33,630 nucleotides of DNA from contig DKSD01000005.1 of assembly GCA_002473165.1 (NCBI GenBank), positions 1 to 33,630 of the forward strand, in the 5' to 3' direction. The notes below the pieces were generated by a model that saw nothing but the letters and a program-made list of their open reading frames with translations, was not told where the DNA came from and did no database searches. The position numbers were made by a program, and so were the translations under genes. Below, piece after piece: positions 19,243 through 27,342 of this stretch. Positions within the stretch are counted from its first letter, which is position 1. Each line of letters begins with the position of its first letter. Source of the DNA: Succinatimonas sp. UBA7265 (GTDB lineage: Bacteria > Pseudomonadota > Gammaproteobacteria > Enterobacterales > Succinivibrionaceae).

Positions 19243-20858
19243 TGAAGAAAGAAAGCTTAATCACACGCGCCCTGAGGGCCATAGGTGTCGGAGGGCACGG
19301 GGCCAAAGCCTCGGGCTACGGCTCCTACGGCGCGTCGAGCCTGCGCAAGTTCGCCGCAGGGTGGCACCCTGCGGGCAGATCAGCCGATGAGGACATCGCA
19401 TACAACCTGAACACGCTGAGAGCGCGTTCGCGTGATCTGTTCATGGGTTCGCCGCTTGCCACCGGCGCTTTGAAAACCCTGCGCACGAACATCGTGGGCA
19501 CCGGCTTAAAAGCCAACATCCAGTGCGACCGCGAGATGCTGGGGCTCACCCAGGAAGAGGCCGACGCCTGGAACAAGCACACCGCCGCCGAGTGGCGCCT
19601 GTGGGCTTGCAGTTCCAGCGCCGACGCCGCTCGCACCTGCACGTTCGCGCAGATGCAGGCCCTGGTGCTTCTGTCATGCCTGCTCTCAGGCGACTGCTTC
19701 GTGGCGCTTCCCTATCTGAACCGCCCTGGCACGCCGTACCGGCTTGCCATGAACCTCATCGAGGGTGATCGCGTATGCAACCCCATGGGTCAGGGCTGGG
19801 ACTTCAACAGCAACACGCTTGAAGGCGTCGAGGTCGACGATTACGGCGCTCCGGTGGCTTACTGGATCGCGCGCTACAACCCCCGCGCCGCCATGCAGTA
19901 CGTCAAAGGACAGCCCCAGCACTGGGAGCGCATTCCCGCCTTTGGCCCCTCAGGCCGCCGTCAGGTGCTCCACATTCTCAGCGATCTGGAACGTCCGGCG
20001 CAAAGGCGCGGCACGCCGTTCCTGGCACCGGTCATCGAGAGCTTAAAGCAGCTTGAGAAATACACGGACTCTGAGCTGGTCGCCGCGGTGGTCGCCGGCT
20101 ATTTCAGCGTGTTCATCAAGTCGAACACGCCTGAGGACGGCATGCCGTCATTTGGCGCGCCGTTAGGCGATGAAGCAAGCGCCACGCCTGATCCGCAGGA
20201 CATTGCCTTAAGCCCGGGCATGATCGCAAGCCTTGAGCCTGGCGAGGATATTTCGGTTGCGAACCCGGGGCGCCCGAACAGCAATTTCGAGGGTTTTGTG
20301 AGCGCCATCTGCCGTCAGATCGGCTCGGCGCTTGAACTGCCTTATGAGCTAGTGATCAAGCAGTTCAGCTCATCGTATTCGGCATCGCGCGGCGCCCTGC
20401 TTGAGGCGTGGAAGATGTTCCGCATGCGCCGTCAGTGGCTTCAGGATTCGTTCTGCCAGCCGGTTTATGAGGCATGGCTTGCCGAGGCGGTCACCTCAGG
20501 GCGCGTTGAAGCACCTGGTTTCTTTGAGGATCCGCTCATAGCGCGCGCATGGAGCGGCGTGCTGTGGAGCGGCGACGCCCAAGGCCAGCTTGATCCGCAG
20601 AAAGAAGCCGCGGCCGCTCAGCTGAGAGTGGCGGCAGGGTTCAGCACCCGCGAGCGCGAGGCGCGTGAACTTACGAACATGGACTTCGGCCAGATCTGCG
20701 AACAGCAGGGCCGCGAGATCCGCATGATGCAGGCAAGCGGGCTTGAGACCGGAACGGCGACACAGGCGCCACAGACGCCGCCTGAGGGCTACGCCTCGGA
20801 CAAAGACGACGATTCGGACGACAAAGACAACGGAGAGCCTGATTCAAATGAACAATGA
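19239..20858 (+). CDS. Portal protein (lambda gpB family)
   Basis: Dodecameric DNA entry channel at one capsid vertex, 539 residues. Typical lambda-portal blocks are visible: RARSRDLFMGSPLATGALKT, TNIVGTGLKANI, WRLWACS, LLSGDCFVALPYLNR, LIEGDRVCNP, the ISVANPGRPNSNFEGFV segment and the C-terminal KQFSSSYSASRGALLEAWKM with FCQPVYEAWLAEAV. The C-terminal tail is acidic and low-complexity (DKDDDSDDKDNGEPDS). It overlaps the protease gene by 11 bases. Confidence 0.95.
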   Translation: MMKKESLITRALRAIGVGGHGAKASGYGSYGASSLRKFAAGWHPAGRSADEDIAYNLNTLRARSRDLFMGSPLATGALKTLRTNIVGTGLKANIQCDREMLGLTQEEADAWNKHTAAEWRLWACSSSADAARTCTFAQMQALVLLSCLLSGDCFVALPYLNRPGTPYRLAMNLIEGDRVCNPMGQGWDFNSNTLEGVEVDDYGAPVAYWIARYNPRAAMQYVKGQPQHWERIPAFGPSGRRQVLHILSDLERPAQRRGTPFLAPVIESLKQLEKYTDSELVAAVVAGYFSVFIKSNTPEDGMPSFGAPLGDEASATPDPQDIALSPGMIASLEPGEDISVANPGRPNSNFEGFVSAICRQIGSALELPYELVIKQFSSSYSASRGALLEAWKMFRMRRQWLQDSFCQPVYEAWLAEAVTSGRVEAPGFFEDPLIARAWSGVLWSGDAQGQLDPQKEAAAAQLRVAAGFSTREREARELTNMDFGQICEQQGREIRMMQASGLETGTATQAPQTPPEGYASDKDDDSDDKDNGEPDSNEQ

Positions 20859-21957
20859 GCTTTATTTATTCGGCGCCGTCGGAGACAACCTTGGCGACTT
20901 CGACAGCACCAGCTTTGATGAAAAGGCCGTGGCGGCCGCGCTGAGCGAAATTCCGTCAGCCAAACCGCTTGACGTGTATGTCAACAGCCCGGGCGGCTCG
21001 GTTGATTCCGCCCTGGCAATCAAAGCGCTGCTTGAAGCGCGCAAAGGCACGGTCAACGTGATCGTCGCAGGCCTGTGCGCCTCTGCTGCCACGGTCATCG
21101 CCTGCGCAGCCAACGCGCACGTCATCATGAAACGCGGATCGCTTTACATGATCCACAACGCCGCCTCGCTGGCCTACGGCAATCAGCACGATCTTGCCAA
21201 AGCCGCCGAGACCGTGGAGAAGGTGAGCGAGAACATCGCATCGATTTACCGCGCCCGGACGGGGATGGGCCACAAGCGCATCACCGATTTGATGGACGAG
21301 GAAACCTACCTTGACGCTGACGAGGCCGTCAGGCTGGGGTTTGCCGACAAGGTTGACGAAGGCCAACCCGTCACCGCCTCGCTGATTAGTCAGAACCATG
21401 TTGCCGTCGGAGGCTGCGTTTTCGCGGTTGATCCTGCGGTTTTCAGGGGTCTGAAGGCAAAAATTGAGAGGAAAGAGATGATTTCCGACAAAGAAACCGT
21501 CAATAACGCTCAGAAAGATGCCGCTCAGGAGCCTGCCATGACCCTCGAGGCCTTGCAGGAGAAATACCCCGAGCTGTGCGCCGCCATTGCCGAAAACGCG
21601 AAAAAAGACGCGGTATTGGCAGAAAAAGCGCGCATTAAGGCCCTTGAAGAGCTCAGAACGGACGAAAACTCAGGCGTGATCGCCAAAGCCATGTTCGAGA
21701 CCGGCGAGACCGCCGAGACCGTGGCGCTGGCGTTGTGCCGTGCCCAGGCTCAGAAAGCCCGCGAAGCCGCCGCCCAGGCGGACGCAAAGGCTGCTGCGGC
21801 CGCCAAAGACGCCGAGGCTTTAGGCGTCCAGCTTGCGAAGGTCACTGATCCCGCAAGCGGCACCGCCCCTGCCGACGCGGATCAGAGCGCAAAGGACGCG
21901 TTCATCGCCGCCGTGCGCGACAACATTAACAGCAATGTATCAAGCGAGGTTAAGTAA
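20848..21957 (+). CDS. Capsid maturation protease (ClpP/S49-type) with fused scaffold domain
   Basis: A 369-residue head protein analogous to lambda gpC. The N-terminal 170 residues have a ClpP fold: YVNSPGGSVDSALAI, nucleophile S79 in GLCASAATVI, catalytic H103 in LYMIHNAA, and an acidic partner near D150 (MDEETYLDADEAV). Residues 211-369 are a helical Glu/Ala/Lys scaffold. The protease clears scaffold and trims head proteins during assembly. The ATG at 20848 is chosen because GGAGAG precedes it and the in-frame upstream extension is Arg/Thr junk in the portal frame. A nested scaffold start lies at 21478. Confidence 0.93.
   Translation: MNNELYLFGAVGDNLGDFDSTSFDEKAVAAALSEIPSAKPLDVYVNSPGGSVDSALAIKALLEARKGTVNVIVAGLCASAATVIACAANAHVIMKRGSLYMIHNAASLAYGNQHDLAKAAETVEKVSENIASIYRARTGMGHKRITDLMDEETYLDADEAVRLGFADKVDEGQPVTASLISQNHVAVGGCVFAVDPAVFRGLKAKIERKEMISDKETVNNAQKDAAQEPAMTLEALQEKYPELCAAIAENAKKDAVLAEKARIKALEELRTDENSGVIAKAMFETGETAETVALALCRAQAQKAREAAAQADAKAAAAAKDAEALGVQLAKVTDPASGTAPADADQSAKDAFIAAVRDNINSNVSSEVK
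21478..21957 (+). CDS. Nested scaffold protein from an internal start (Nu3-like)
   Basis: The in-frame ATG at 21478 has AGGA (21469-21472) five bases upstream inside GAGAGGAAAGAG, a better ribosome site than that of the protease itself. It falls exactly at the protease/scaffold boundary (M211, MISDKETVNNAQKDAAQEPA...). The 159-residue helical product (Ala/Lys/Glu-rich coiled coil at about 65-120) matches lambda Nu3, which is made the same way from within gene C. Independent expression is inferred. Confidence 0.7.
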   Translation: MISDKETVNNAQKDAAQEPAMTLEALQEKYPELCAAIAENAKKDAVLAEKARIKALEELRTDENSGVIAKAMFETGETAETVALALCRAQAQKAREAAAQADAKAAAAAKDAEALGVQLAKVTDPASGTAPADADQSAKDAFIAAVRDNINSNVSSEVK

Positions 21958-21959
21958 CC

Positions 21960-22301
21960 ATGGCTGAGAAGCTCAACACCGAAGAGTCCACCGCCTACGA
22001 TGCGCTCTTTTCCGTCAACATGCAGAACGCGCTCGTTCCGGTTGAAATCAAGGTTGCCAAAGGCACCGTGTTAAAACGCGGCACTCTGGTCAAGCTCGAT
22101 GAGACCGGCAATGCCGTCATCGTCGCCGCCAACACCGACGAGATTTACGGCGTGGTTGCCAAAGATATCGACGGCACCGACGCCGCCACCGTGGGCACCG
22201 CCTACGTGAACGGCGAGTTCAACGCATCCGCCCTGACCGTCACCGGCACTGTGACCGATTACGTGGCCGCCGCCCGCAAGGCCGGCATCATCATCCGTTA
22301 A
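21960..22301 (+). CDS. Head decoration protein (lambda gpD-like/HDPD)
   Basis: A 113-residue beta-rich protein. Seen: VPVEIKVAKGTVLKRGTLVKLDETG, VIVAANTDEIYGVVAKDID, and a final VTDYVAAARKAGIIIR, the bacteriophage lambda head decoration pattern. Such trimers cement the capsid threefold sites after expansion. It lies between scaffold and capsid genes as in lambda (C-Nu3-D-E). Confidence 0.85.
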   Translation: MAEKLNTEESTAYDALFSVNMQNALVPVEIKVAKGTVLKRGTLVKLDETGNAVIVAANTDEIYGVVAKDIDGTDAATVGTAYVNGEFNASALTVTGTVTDYVAAARKAGIIIR

Positions 22302-22319
22302 CAGGAGAGATAAATACTT

Positions 22320-23369
22320 ATGGCTATCGATATGTTTGAGCCGCGCACCCTTCTGGCCGCGGTTCAGAATTCCAAGCGCGCCCCCTCTGTGCTGAGGGAT
22401 CGCTTCTTCGGCAACGTCCGCACCTTCGACACCAAGACCGTCGACGTTGACATCGCTTATTCCGATGAGCGCACCCTTGCGGACTTCACCTCCGTGGAGA
22501 TGGGCGCCACCTTCAACGAGCGCCCCGGCTATGTGACCCGCACCTACCGTCCGGCTTACATCGCTCCGGCCCGCATCTGCACCGCTGAGGATGCCTTAAA
22601 GCGCGCCCCCGGTGAGAACCTTTACGCCGACATGGGCCCTGAGGCTCGTGCCGCCGCCATCGTTGCCCGCGACCTTACTGATCTGGACAAACAGATCAGC
22701 CGCCGCGAGGAGTGGATGGCTTCCAAGGCTCTGTTTGAGGGCAAGATCGCGTTCGGCGGCAAAGGCGCTGACGCCGAGATCTCCTACTGGCCTGAGGAAG
22801 AGGCCAAGAAGCCTTTCACCGAGGTTGCCACCAAGTGGGGCGAGACCGGCGCTGATCCGCTGGGCGACATTGCCGCCATCGCCGATACCGTGGCCGACCG
22901 CTGCGAGTACTTCCCCTCTGAAGTGTGGGTGGGCTCCAAGGCCATTATCCCTCTGATGAAAGCCATTAAAGCCGACAAAGGCTTTGACGCGCTCAACATC
23001 GTCATGGGCAACATCAACCCGCAGGCCAACACCCAGAACTTTTACAGCACCTTTGGCTACATCAACGTCAACGGCGTGCAGATGAAGGTGATCGTCTACA
23101 AAGGCTCGTATTTTGACGGCACTAAGACCGTCCACTACGTCCCTGACGATGAGATCCTCGTTGCCGCTCCTGAGGCTGAGACCATCCGCGCTTACGGCGT
23201 GATCCCGGTTGCCGACGTTGCCGCCAACACCACGTCTTACGTGACCGGCGATCGTGTTCCTTCCTCATGGGTCGAGGCCAAGACCGGATCCCGCGTCATC
23301 AAGCTGGCATCCGCTCCGGTGCTTATCCCCACCGAGGTTCAGGCCTTCCACGTCGGCAAGGTGCTCTGA
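22320..23369 (+). CDS. Major capsid protein (lambda gpE family)
   Basis: A 349-residue HK97-fold shell protein. The N-terminus FEPRTLLAAVQNSKRAPSVL and FFGNVRTFDTKTVDVDI, then DFTSVEMGATFNERPGYVTR and PAYIAPARIC, are the characteristic gpE family blocks, followed by DLTDLDKQISRREEWMASKALFEGKI. The C-terminal region (VIPVADVAANTTSYVTGDRV ... SAPVLIPTEVQAFHVGKVL) is also typical. AGGAGAG lies upstream. Abundant G/C-ending codons suggest high expression. Confidence 0.96.
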   Translation: MAIDMFEPRTLLAAVQNSKRAPSVLRDRFFGNVRTFDTKTVDVDIAYSDERTLADFTSVEMGATFNERPGYVTRTYRPAYIAPARICTAEDALKRAPGENLYADMGPEARAAAIVARDLTDLDKQISRREEWMASKALFEGKIAFGGKGADAEISYWPEEEAKKPFTEVATKWGETGADPLGDIAAIADTVADRCEYFPSEVWVGSKAIIPLMKAIKADKGFDALNIVMGNINPQANTQNFYSTFGYINVNGVQMKVIVYKGSYFDGTKTVHYVPDDEILVAAPEAETIRAYGVIPVADVAANTTSYVTGDRVPSSWVEAKTGSRVIKLASAPVLIPTEVQAFHVGKVL

Positions 23370-23557
23370 TGTTCATCATCGCAGACAGAAACCTGCTGTG
23401 CGGTTCAGACCGCATCCCGGCGGGCGGCAAAGTGAATATCGATGAGACGGTTGCCCGCAGGCTTATAGCCACGGGCGCCGCCCACGCTGACGTTCCTTTG
23501 CAGTCCGTCGAGGTGTCCAAGCCCGCGCAGACGCAGAGGCGCAAAGGACGCAAATGA
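23369..23557 (+). CDS. Small head protein, unknown
   Basis: A 62-residue protein beginning MFIIADRNLLCGSDRIPAGG and ending with a basic tail (RRKGRK). The ATG overlaps the capsid stop (TGATG). Small proteins with a similar NIDETVARRLIATGAA element follow capsid genes in other phages of this type, usually without a defined role; completion of the head is likely. It overlaps the next gene by 4 bases. Confidence 0.7.
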   Translation: MFIIADRNLLCGSDRIPAGGKVNIDETVARRLIATGAAHADVPLQSVEVSKPAQTQRRKGRK

Positions 23558-23865
23558 GCTTCAAAGATCAGCTGCGCCGTGATCTCGACGTGTTCATCAA
23601 CGTTGATGAGTTCGGCAACACCCACACCATCAACGGGCAGAAGGTGCCCTGTGTCATCGATTCGTCGGTGGCGCAGCGTTTCGACTCTGCCACGGTGAGC
23701 GGCGTGTTTCGTTCAACCATCGTGGTGTTCCTCAGGCAGGGAGATCTTGATCCCCTGCCTCAGGTTGACAGCTCGGTGACTTTGGACGGCGCGCCTTACC
23801 GCTGTTTTGACGTGAACACGGAACAGGGGATCGACGCGCTGACCCTTGTGACATCAGAGCAATGA
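23554..23865 (+). CDS. Head-tail joining protein (gpFII-like)
   Basis: A 103-residue beta-rich protein. FKDQLRRDLDVFINVDEFGN, VPCVIDSSVA, STIVVFLRQGDLDPLPQVDS and YRCFDVNTEQGIDALTLV follow the gpFII/head-tail attachment pattern, in which a small barrel joins portal ring and tail terminator. Position after the capsid gene fits. It is followed by a 107-base gap, the only sizeable gap in the late operon, which holds two hairpins. Confidence 0.75.
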   Translation: MSFKDQLRRDLDVFINVDEFGNTHTINGQKVPCVIDSSVAQRFDSATVSGVFRSTIVVFLRQGDLDPLPQVDSSVTLDGAPYRCFDVNTEQGIDALTLVTSEQ

Positions 23866-23866
23866 T

Positions 23867-23960
23867 GTTTCCGTCCCCTTACGGGGATTGGCTCTTAGTT
23901 TGAAGCGCAGAAAACGGTAATGCCGCGTAATTTTCCGTCCCCTCGCATGGGGACTGTTTC
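23867..23960 (+). repeat. Two tandem CRISPR-repeat-like hairpins in the late operon
   Basis: Copy 2 (from 23867) reads GTTTCCGTCCCCTTACGGGG then ATTGG; copy 3 (from 23931) reads TTTTCCGTCCCCTCGCATGG then GGACTG. Both share TTTCCGTCCCCT, a 4-6 base loop and GGGGA(C/T)T, and both end in TTTGAAGCG- or TTTAGCG-like sequence. Their starts are 64 bases apart. A third copy lies inverted at 8580-8605. Stem strength is modest and there is no T-run, so they are not ordinary terminators. No cas gene or further copies are visible. Confidence 0.7.
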
Positions 23961-23972
23961 CTGAATTTAGCG

Positions 23973-24518
23973 ATGATTGAGCTTGACCGCAAACAGTTCG
24001 AGGGCTTCATGAAGCTCCTGGACGGCGTTAAGGACGGCTACGCCACGGCAGCGTCCCGCGCGGTCAACCGCACCTTGCAGGGCGCGGCCACCATGCTGAC
24101 AAAGCAGGTGACCTCGACCTACACCATCAAGGCGCGGGAGGTTAAGTCAGACATCACGCTGAAAAAGGCGACCAAGGGCAGCCCCGAGGGCGAACTTGAG
24201 ATCAGAGGCGGACGCAAGCCACTCTCTGACTTCAAGGTGCGCCCGCGCGCCGACACCACGCATTCGCAAAAGCCGGTCACGGCTGAGCTTAAGCGCGGTT
24301 CGGAGTTCGAGGTGCGCTCAGGCTTCGTGTGGAAAGGCAAGGTGTTGCGTCGCACCACGACGCAGTCCCTGCCTGTTTCCGAGGAGAACGGCCCTGCCGT
24401 GACGCAGATGGCCGGGACCAAGGAAACGCTTGACGCTGTGGATGACTTCATCAGCGAAAAGCTTCCCGAACGCATGGATCATGAAGTCGGCTTACTGCTC
24501 GACAAGGCAACGAAATGA
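23973..24518 (+). CDS. Minor tail protein Z / tail completion protein
   Basis: A 181-residue protein. The opening FEGFMKLLDGVKDGYATAAS, RAVNRTLQGAATMLTKQVTS, and YTIKAREVKSDITLKKATKG fit the minor tail protein Z (GPZ) family, in which AVNRT...K..Y.I....K. is conserved. These proteins act in tail completion and head joining. No clear ribosome site precedes the ATG: the hairpin element ends 12 bases upstream, so translation may depend on that structure. It overlaps the next gene by 4 bases. Confidence 0.8.
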   Translation: MIELDRKQFEGFMKLLDGVKDGYATAASRAVNRTLQGAATMLTKQVTSTYTIKAREVKSDITLKKATKGSPEGELEIRGGRKPLSDFKVRPRADTTHSQKPVTAELKRGSEFEVRSGFVWKGKVLRRTTTQSLPVSEENGPAVTQMAGTKETLDAVDDFISEKLPERMDHEVGLLLDKATK

Positions 24519-25036
24519 GCGACGCACAGTCTACCAATGCCGTGTGCCTGCCTGACGCGATCTGCAAGCTGCTTGAAAGCGCCCTCTCTGAGGTGCGTTT
24601 GCATGCGCCGCGCAGATCCTCAGGCTTGCGCCCGGGCTCGCTTTCCGACGAGCCTGATGTGGCAGAGCACGAGGATGAGCTGGTGAGCGTGAAGGTGATG
24701 CAGGGCTTTCTCCCTGCGCGCACGAGCGAGAACCTGTTCCCCTATGTGCTGGTGCGCCCGGTGTCCTGGACAGTCGAGGACGGGAGCACGACCGCCGCCG
24801 TGGAGATCCACGTGGGCACGTCCGCCCCTGACGGCGATGATCAGGGCTACCGCGACGCTGCCAATGTGAGCCGCCGCATCATCGGCGCTTTCATGGCGCT
24901 GCCAAACGGCATCCTCGATGAACGTTTTGTTCTGAACGCCCCGATCACCTGGACGCTTAAGGCTGATGATCCGCCCTTCTCAGGCGCGGTCATCACGTCA
25001 CGCTGGGACATTCCCGGCGAGCAATTCCCCTTTTAG
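24515..25036 (+). CDS. Putative tail terminator protein (Mu gp37-like position)
   Basis: A 173-residue protein with FPYVLVRPVSWTVEDGSTTA and VEIHVGTSAPDGDDQGYRDA then a helix NVSRRIIGAFMALPNGILDE. Similar alternating strands and a YRDxxNxxxRI helix occur in tail terminators of siphoviruses and Mu-like phages. By position, between gpZ-like protein and sheath, it is the likely tail terminator. Family assignment is by pattern and place. Confidence 0.6.
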   Translation: MSDAQSTNAVCLPDAICKLLESALSEVRLHAPRRSSGLRPGSLSDEPDVAEHEDELVSVKVMQGFLPARTSENLFPYVLVRPVSWTVEDGSTTAAVEIHVGTSAPDGDDQGYRDAANVSRRIIGAFMALPNGILDERFVLNAPITWTLKADDPPFSGAVITSRWDIPGEQFPF

Positions 25037-25046
25037 GAGGCCAGCG

Positions 25047-25334
25047 ATGGCAAGAAGAAAGGCTGAGGCTCAGGCCCCGGCTCAGGAGCCTGCTGCGCGC
25101 ATTTACATCGGCCCGTCGTTCCCGGCGGGGTTCATGCGCACCGGTCAGGTTTACTCAGGCGGGCTTCCGGGCCCGGTCACTCAGATGCTTGCAAAAGAGC
25201 CGCTCTTAGCGCGCCTGATTGTGGGCACCGACGAATACCGCACGGCGGTAGTTGAAGCGCAAAAAACGGCTACGCCGCGCAATGCCGCTTATCGCACCGT
25301 GCTTTCCAAAATCAAAAACGGAGAACTCAGATAA
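25047..25334 (+). CDS. Small Mu-like tail protein (gp38/DUF2635-like)
   Basis: A 95-residue protein with an Ala/Gln/Glu-rich start and the block IYIGPSFPAGFMRTGQVYSG GLP, followed by AKEPLLARLIVGTDEYRTAV. The ATG at 25047 has a near-perfect TAGGAGG six bases upstream. Mu-like phages have a small protein of this type just before the sheath gene. Its last base is the first base of the sheath ATG (TAATG). Confidence 0.6.
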   Translation: MARRKAEAQAPAQEPAARIYIGPSFPAGFMRTGQVYSGGLPGPVTQMLAKEPLLARLIVGTDEYRTAVVEAQKTATPRNAAYRTVLSKIKNGELR

Positions 25335-26806
25335 TGGCAAATTACAAGCACGGTGTGTACGTCTCTGAGACTGCCACCTCCCTGATCCCCACTGTTAACG
25401 TGGACAGCGCCATCCCCTTTGTGGTCGGCATTGCCCCGGTCAACGGCGTAAGCGATCCCCACGTTAACGAGCCGGTGCTCGTTAACTCCTACAAGGAAGC
25501 TGTCGCGGCTTTAGGCTTTGAGCCTGCCCAGAAGGTTGACGCCGCGGGCAATAAGAAATTCCGCTTCGGCATTTCGGAATTCATGTACGCGAACTTCAAC
25601 TTCGCGGGCATCGTTCCCTGCATCCTGGTAAACGTGCTGGATCCGTCCAAGCACCGCACCGCCCTCGATACCAAGACCGTGACGATCGCCAAAGGCACCG
25701 GCACTATCGCAGAGCTGGGCGTGCTCCCTTCCACTCTGTCGCTGACCAACGCCGAGGGCGTTGCCTACACCGATGGCACGGATTATGAGACCGCCTTTGA
25801 CGATGACGGCTACCTCGTGGTGAACGTCATCGGCTCCAAGATTTCAGACGGTGATCTGACCATTGCCACCGGCTTCAAGATCGATCCGACTGCCGTGAGC
25901 AAGGCTGACATCATCGGCGGCATTGATGCTGCCACCGGCAAGAAGAAAGGCCTTGAGCTGATCTCCGACGTTTATCCGAAGTTCCGCGTCATTCCGACGC
26001 TGATCCTCGCCCCGGGCTTCAGCACCGATCCCGAGGTTGCCAGCATCATGGCCGCCAAAGCCGTGAACATCAACGGCCACTTCAACGCGCTTGCCCTGTG
26101 CGACGCCCCTGTGACCGGCACGACCAAGACCTACAGCAACATCACCGAGTGGAAGAACCAGAACAGCGTTACCAACGCCCAGCAGGTTGTCTGCTGGCCT
26201 AAGGTGCGCAACGCTGAGACCGTCTACAGCCTCTCGACCATTCTCGCGGGCGTGATCGGCACCACCGACAACGCCAACGGCAATGTGCCGTATTGCTCGC
26301 CCTCCAACAACGCCGCCCCGATCACCGGGCTGTGCGACGATGACGGCGGCGAGATCGTGATCGGCAACGAGGAAGCCAACTACCTTAACGGCCAGGGCGT
26401 GGTCACCTGCCTGAACTTCACCTCAGGGTGGGTTATCTGGGGCAACCGCACTGCAAGCTATCCGGGCAACACTGATCCCAAAGACAGCTTCATCCCGGTC
26501 AAGCGCATGTTCTACTGGGTCGAGAACACCGTGACCCTGACGGCATGGCAGAAGGTCGACAAGCCGATGAACCGCCGCCTGGTTCACACCGTGGTCGATT
26601 CGCTCAACGTGTGGATCAACGGCCTGGTGTCCCGCGAGCAGCTCTTAGGCGGCAAGCTTGAGTTCCGCGAGGATGACAACACCACCACGGAGCTGATGGA
26701 CGGCATCATGCACTTTAAGTTCTTCATGACCCCGCCTTCGCCTGCCCGCGACATGGAGTTCGATTTTGAGATCGACACCTCCTACTACTCCACCCTCTTT
26801 GAATAA
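25334..26806 (+). CDS. Contractile tail sheath protein (Mu gpL family)
   Basis: A 490-residue sheath subunit. Family features: an opening HGVYVSETATSLIPTVNVDS AIPFVVGIAPV, a variable domain (about 115-190), LILAPGFSTDPEVASIMAAK, the YSLSTILAGVIGTTD region, and a C-terminal domain with NRTASYPGNTDPKDSFIPVK then RMFYWVENTVTLTAWQKVDK and DGIMHFKFFMTPPSPARDME. Contraction of this sheath drives the tube into the target cell. It proves a myovirus-type tail behind a lambda-type head. Confidence 0.95.
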   Translation: MANYKHGVYVSETATSLIPTVNVDSAIPFVVGIAPVNGVSDPHVNEPVLVNSYKEAVAALGFEPAQKVDAAGNKKFRFGISEFMYANFNFAGIVPCILVNVLDPSKHRTALDTKTVTIAKGTGTIAELGVLPSTLSLTNAEGVAYTDGTDYETAFDDDGYLVVNVIGSKISDGDLTIATGFKIDPTAVSKADIIGGIDAATGKKKGLELISDVYPKFRVIPTLILAPGFSTDPEVASIMAAKAVNINGHFNALALCDAPVTGTTKTYSNITEWKNQNSVTNAQQVVCWPKVRNAETVYSLSTILAGVIGTTDNANGNVPYCSPSNNAAPITGLCDDDGGEIVIGNEEANYLNGQGVVTCLNFTSGWVIWGNRTASYPGNTDPKDSFIPVKRMFYWVENTVTLTAWQKVDKPMNRRLVHTVVDSLNVWINGLVSREQLLGGKLEFREDDNTTTELMDGIMHFKFFMTPPSPARDMEFDFEIDTSYYSTLFE

Positions 26807-26817
26807 CGAGGCGCACC

Positions 26818-27339
26818 ATGGCTAATTACGTATTTGACAAAACGCAAAACTACCGGGTCTACAACGACGGCAACGCCCTTTTGGGCATTGCCACCGTGGA
26901 TCTCCCTGATATCGCCTACATGACGGACACGCTCTCGGGCGCCGGCATCTCAGGCGAGATCGACACCCCTGTCATGGGGCACATCCAGAGCATGCAGCTC
27001 ACGCTTCACTGGCGTTCCGTGTTGCAGGCTTCTCTCGCGCTGTTAAGCACCGAGGGCGGCACGCTCACGCTGATGAGCTCGCAGCAGGCCGTCGACACCT
27101 CCAACAGCCACGCCGTGGCCAAGCCCCTTAAGATCGTGGTCAGGTACCTGCCTCACACCGTGGGGCTGGGCTCGCTTGAGCCCGCGGCTTCGACCGACAC
27201 CACCACGGAGCTTGAGCTGACCTACATCAAGATCTGGGAAGATGACAAAGAGGTCATCGAGGTCGACAAACTCAACTTCATCTGCAACGTCAACGGCAAG
27301 GATTACCTCGCCGACGTGCGCAAGAACATGGGCATGTAA
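26818..27339 (+). CDS. Tail tube protein (P2 FII / Mu gpM family)
   Basis: A 173-residue inner-tube subunit. NYRVYNDGNALLGIATVDLP, PVMGHIQSMQLTLHWRS and the closing DKEVIEVDKLNFICNVNGKD YLADVRKNMGM fit P2-type tail tube proteins, which polymerise into a smooth tube around the tape measure. GAGG lies upstream. It directly follows the sheath, as in Mu and P2. Confidence 0.92.
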   Translation: MANYVFDKTQNYRVYNDGNALLGIATVDLPDIAYMTDTLSGAGISGEIDTPVMGHIQSMQLTLHWRSVLQASLALLSTEGGTLTLMSSQQAVDTSNSHAVAKPLKIVVRYLPHTVGLGSLEPAASTDTTTELELTYIKIWEDDKEVIEVDKLNFICNVNGKDYLADVRKNMGM

Positions 27340-27342
27340 CCG

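Noticed and set aside
20743..20847. N-terminal extension of the capsid protease
   Set aside because: The upstream in-frame stretch is Arg/Thr-rich readout of the portal frame. ATG 20848 with GGAGAG is the sensible start.
22596..23135. 179-codon minus-strand frame within the capsid gene
   Set aside because: Complementary to strongly conserved capsid sequence; composition typical of antisense.
23867..23960. A true CRISPR array
   Set aside because: Only two diverged units, unequal loops, no further repeats and no cas genes. Kept as CRISPR-like hairpins only.
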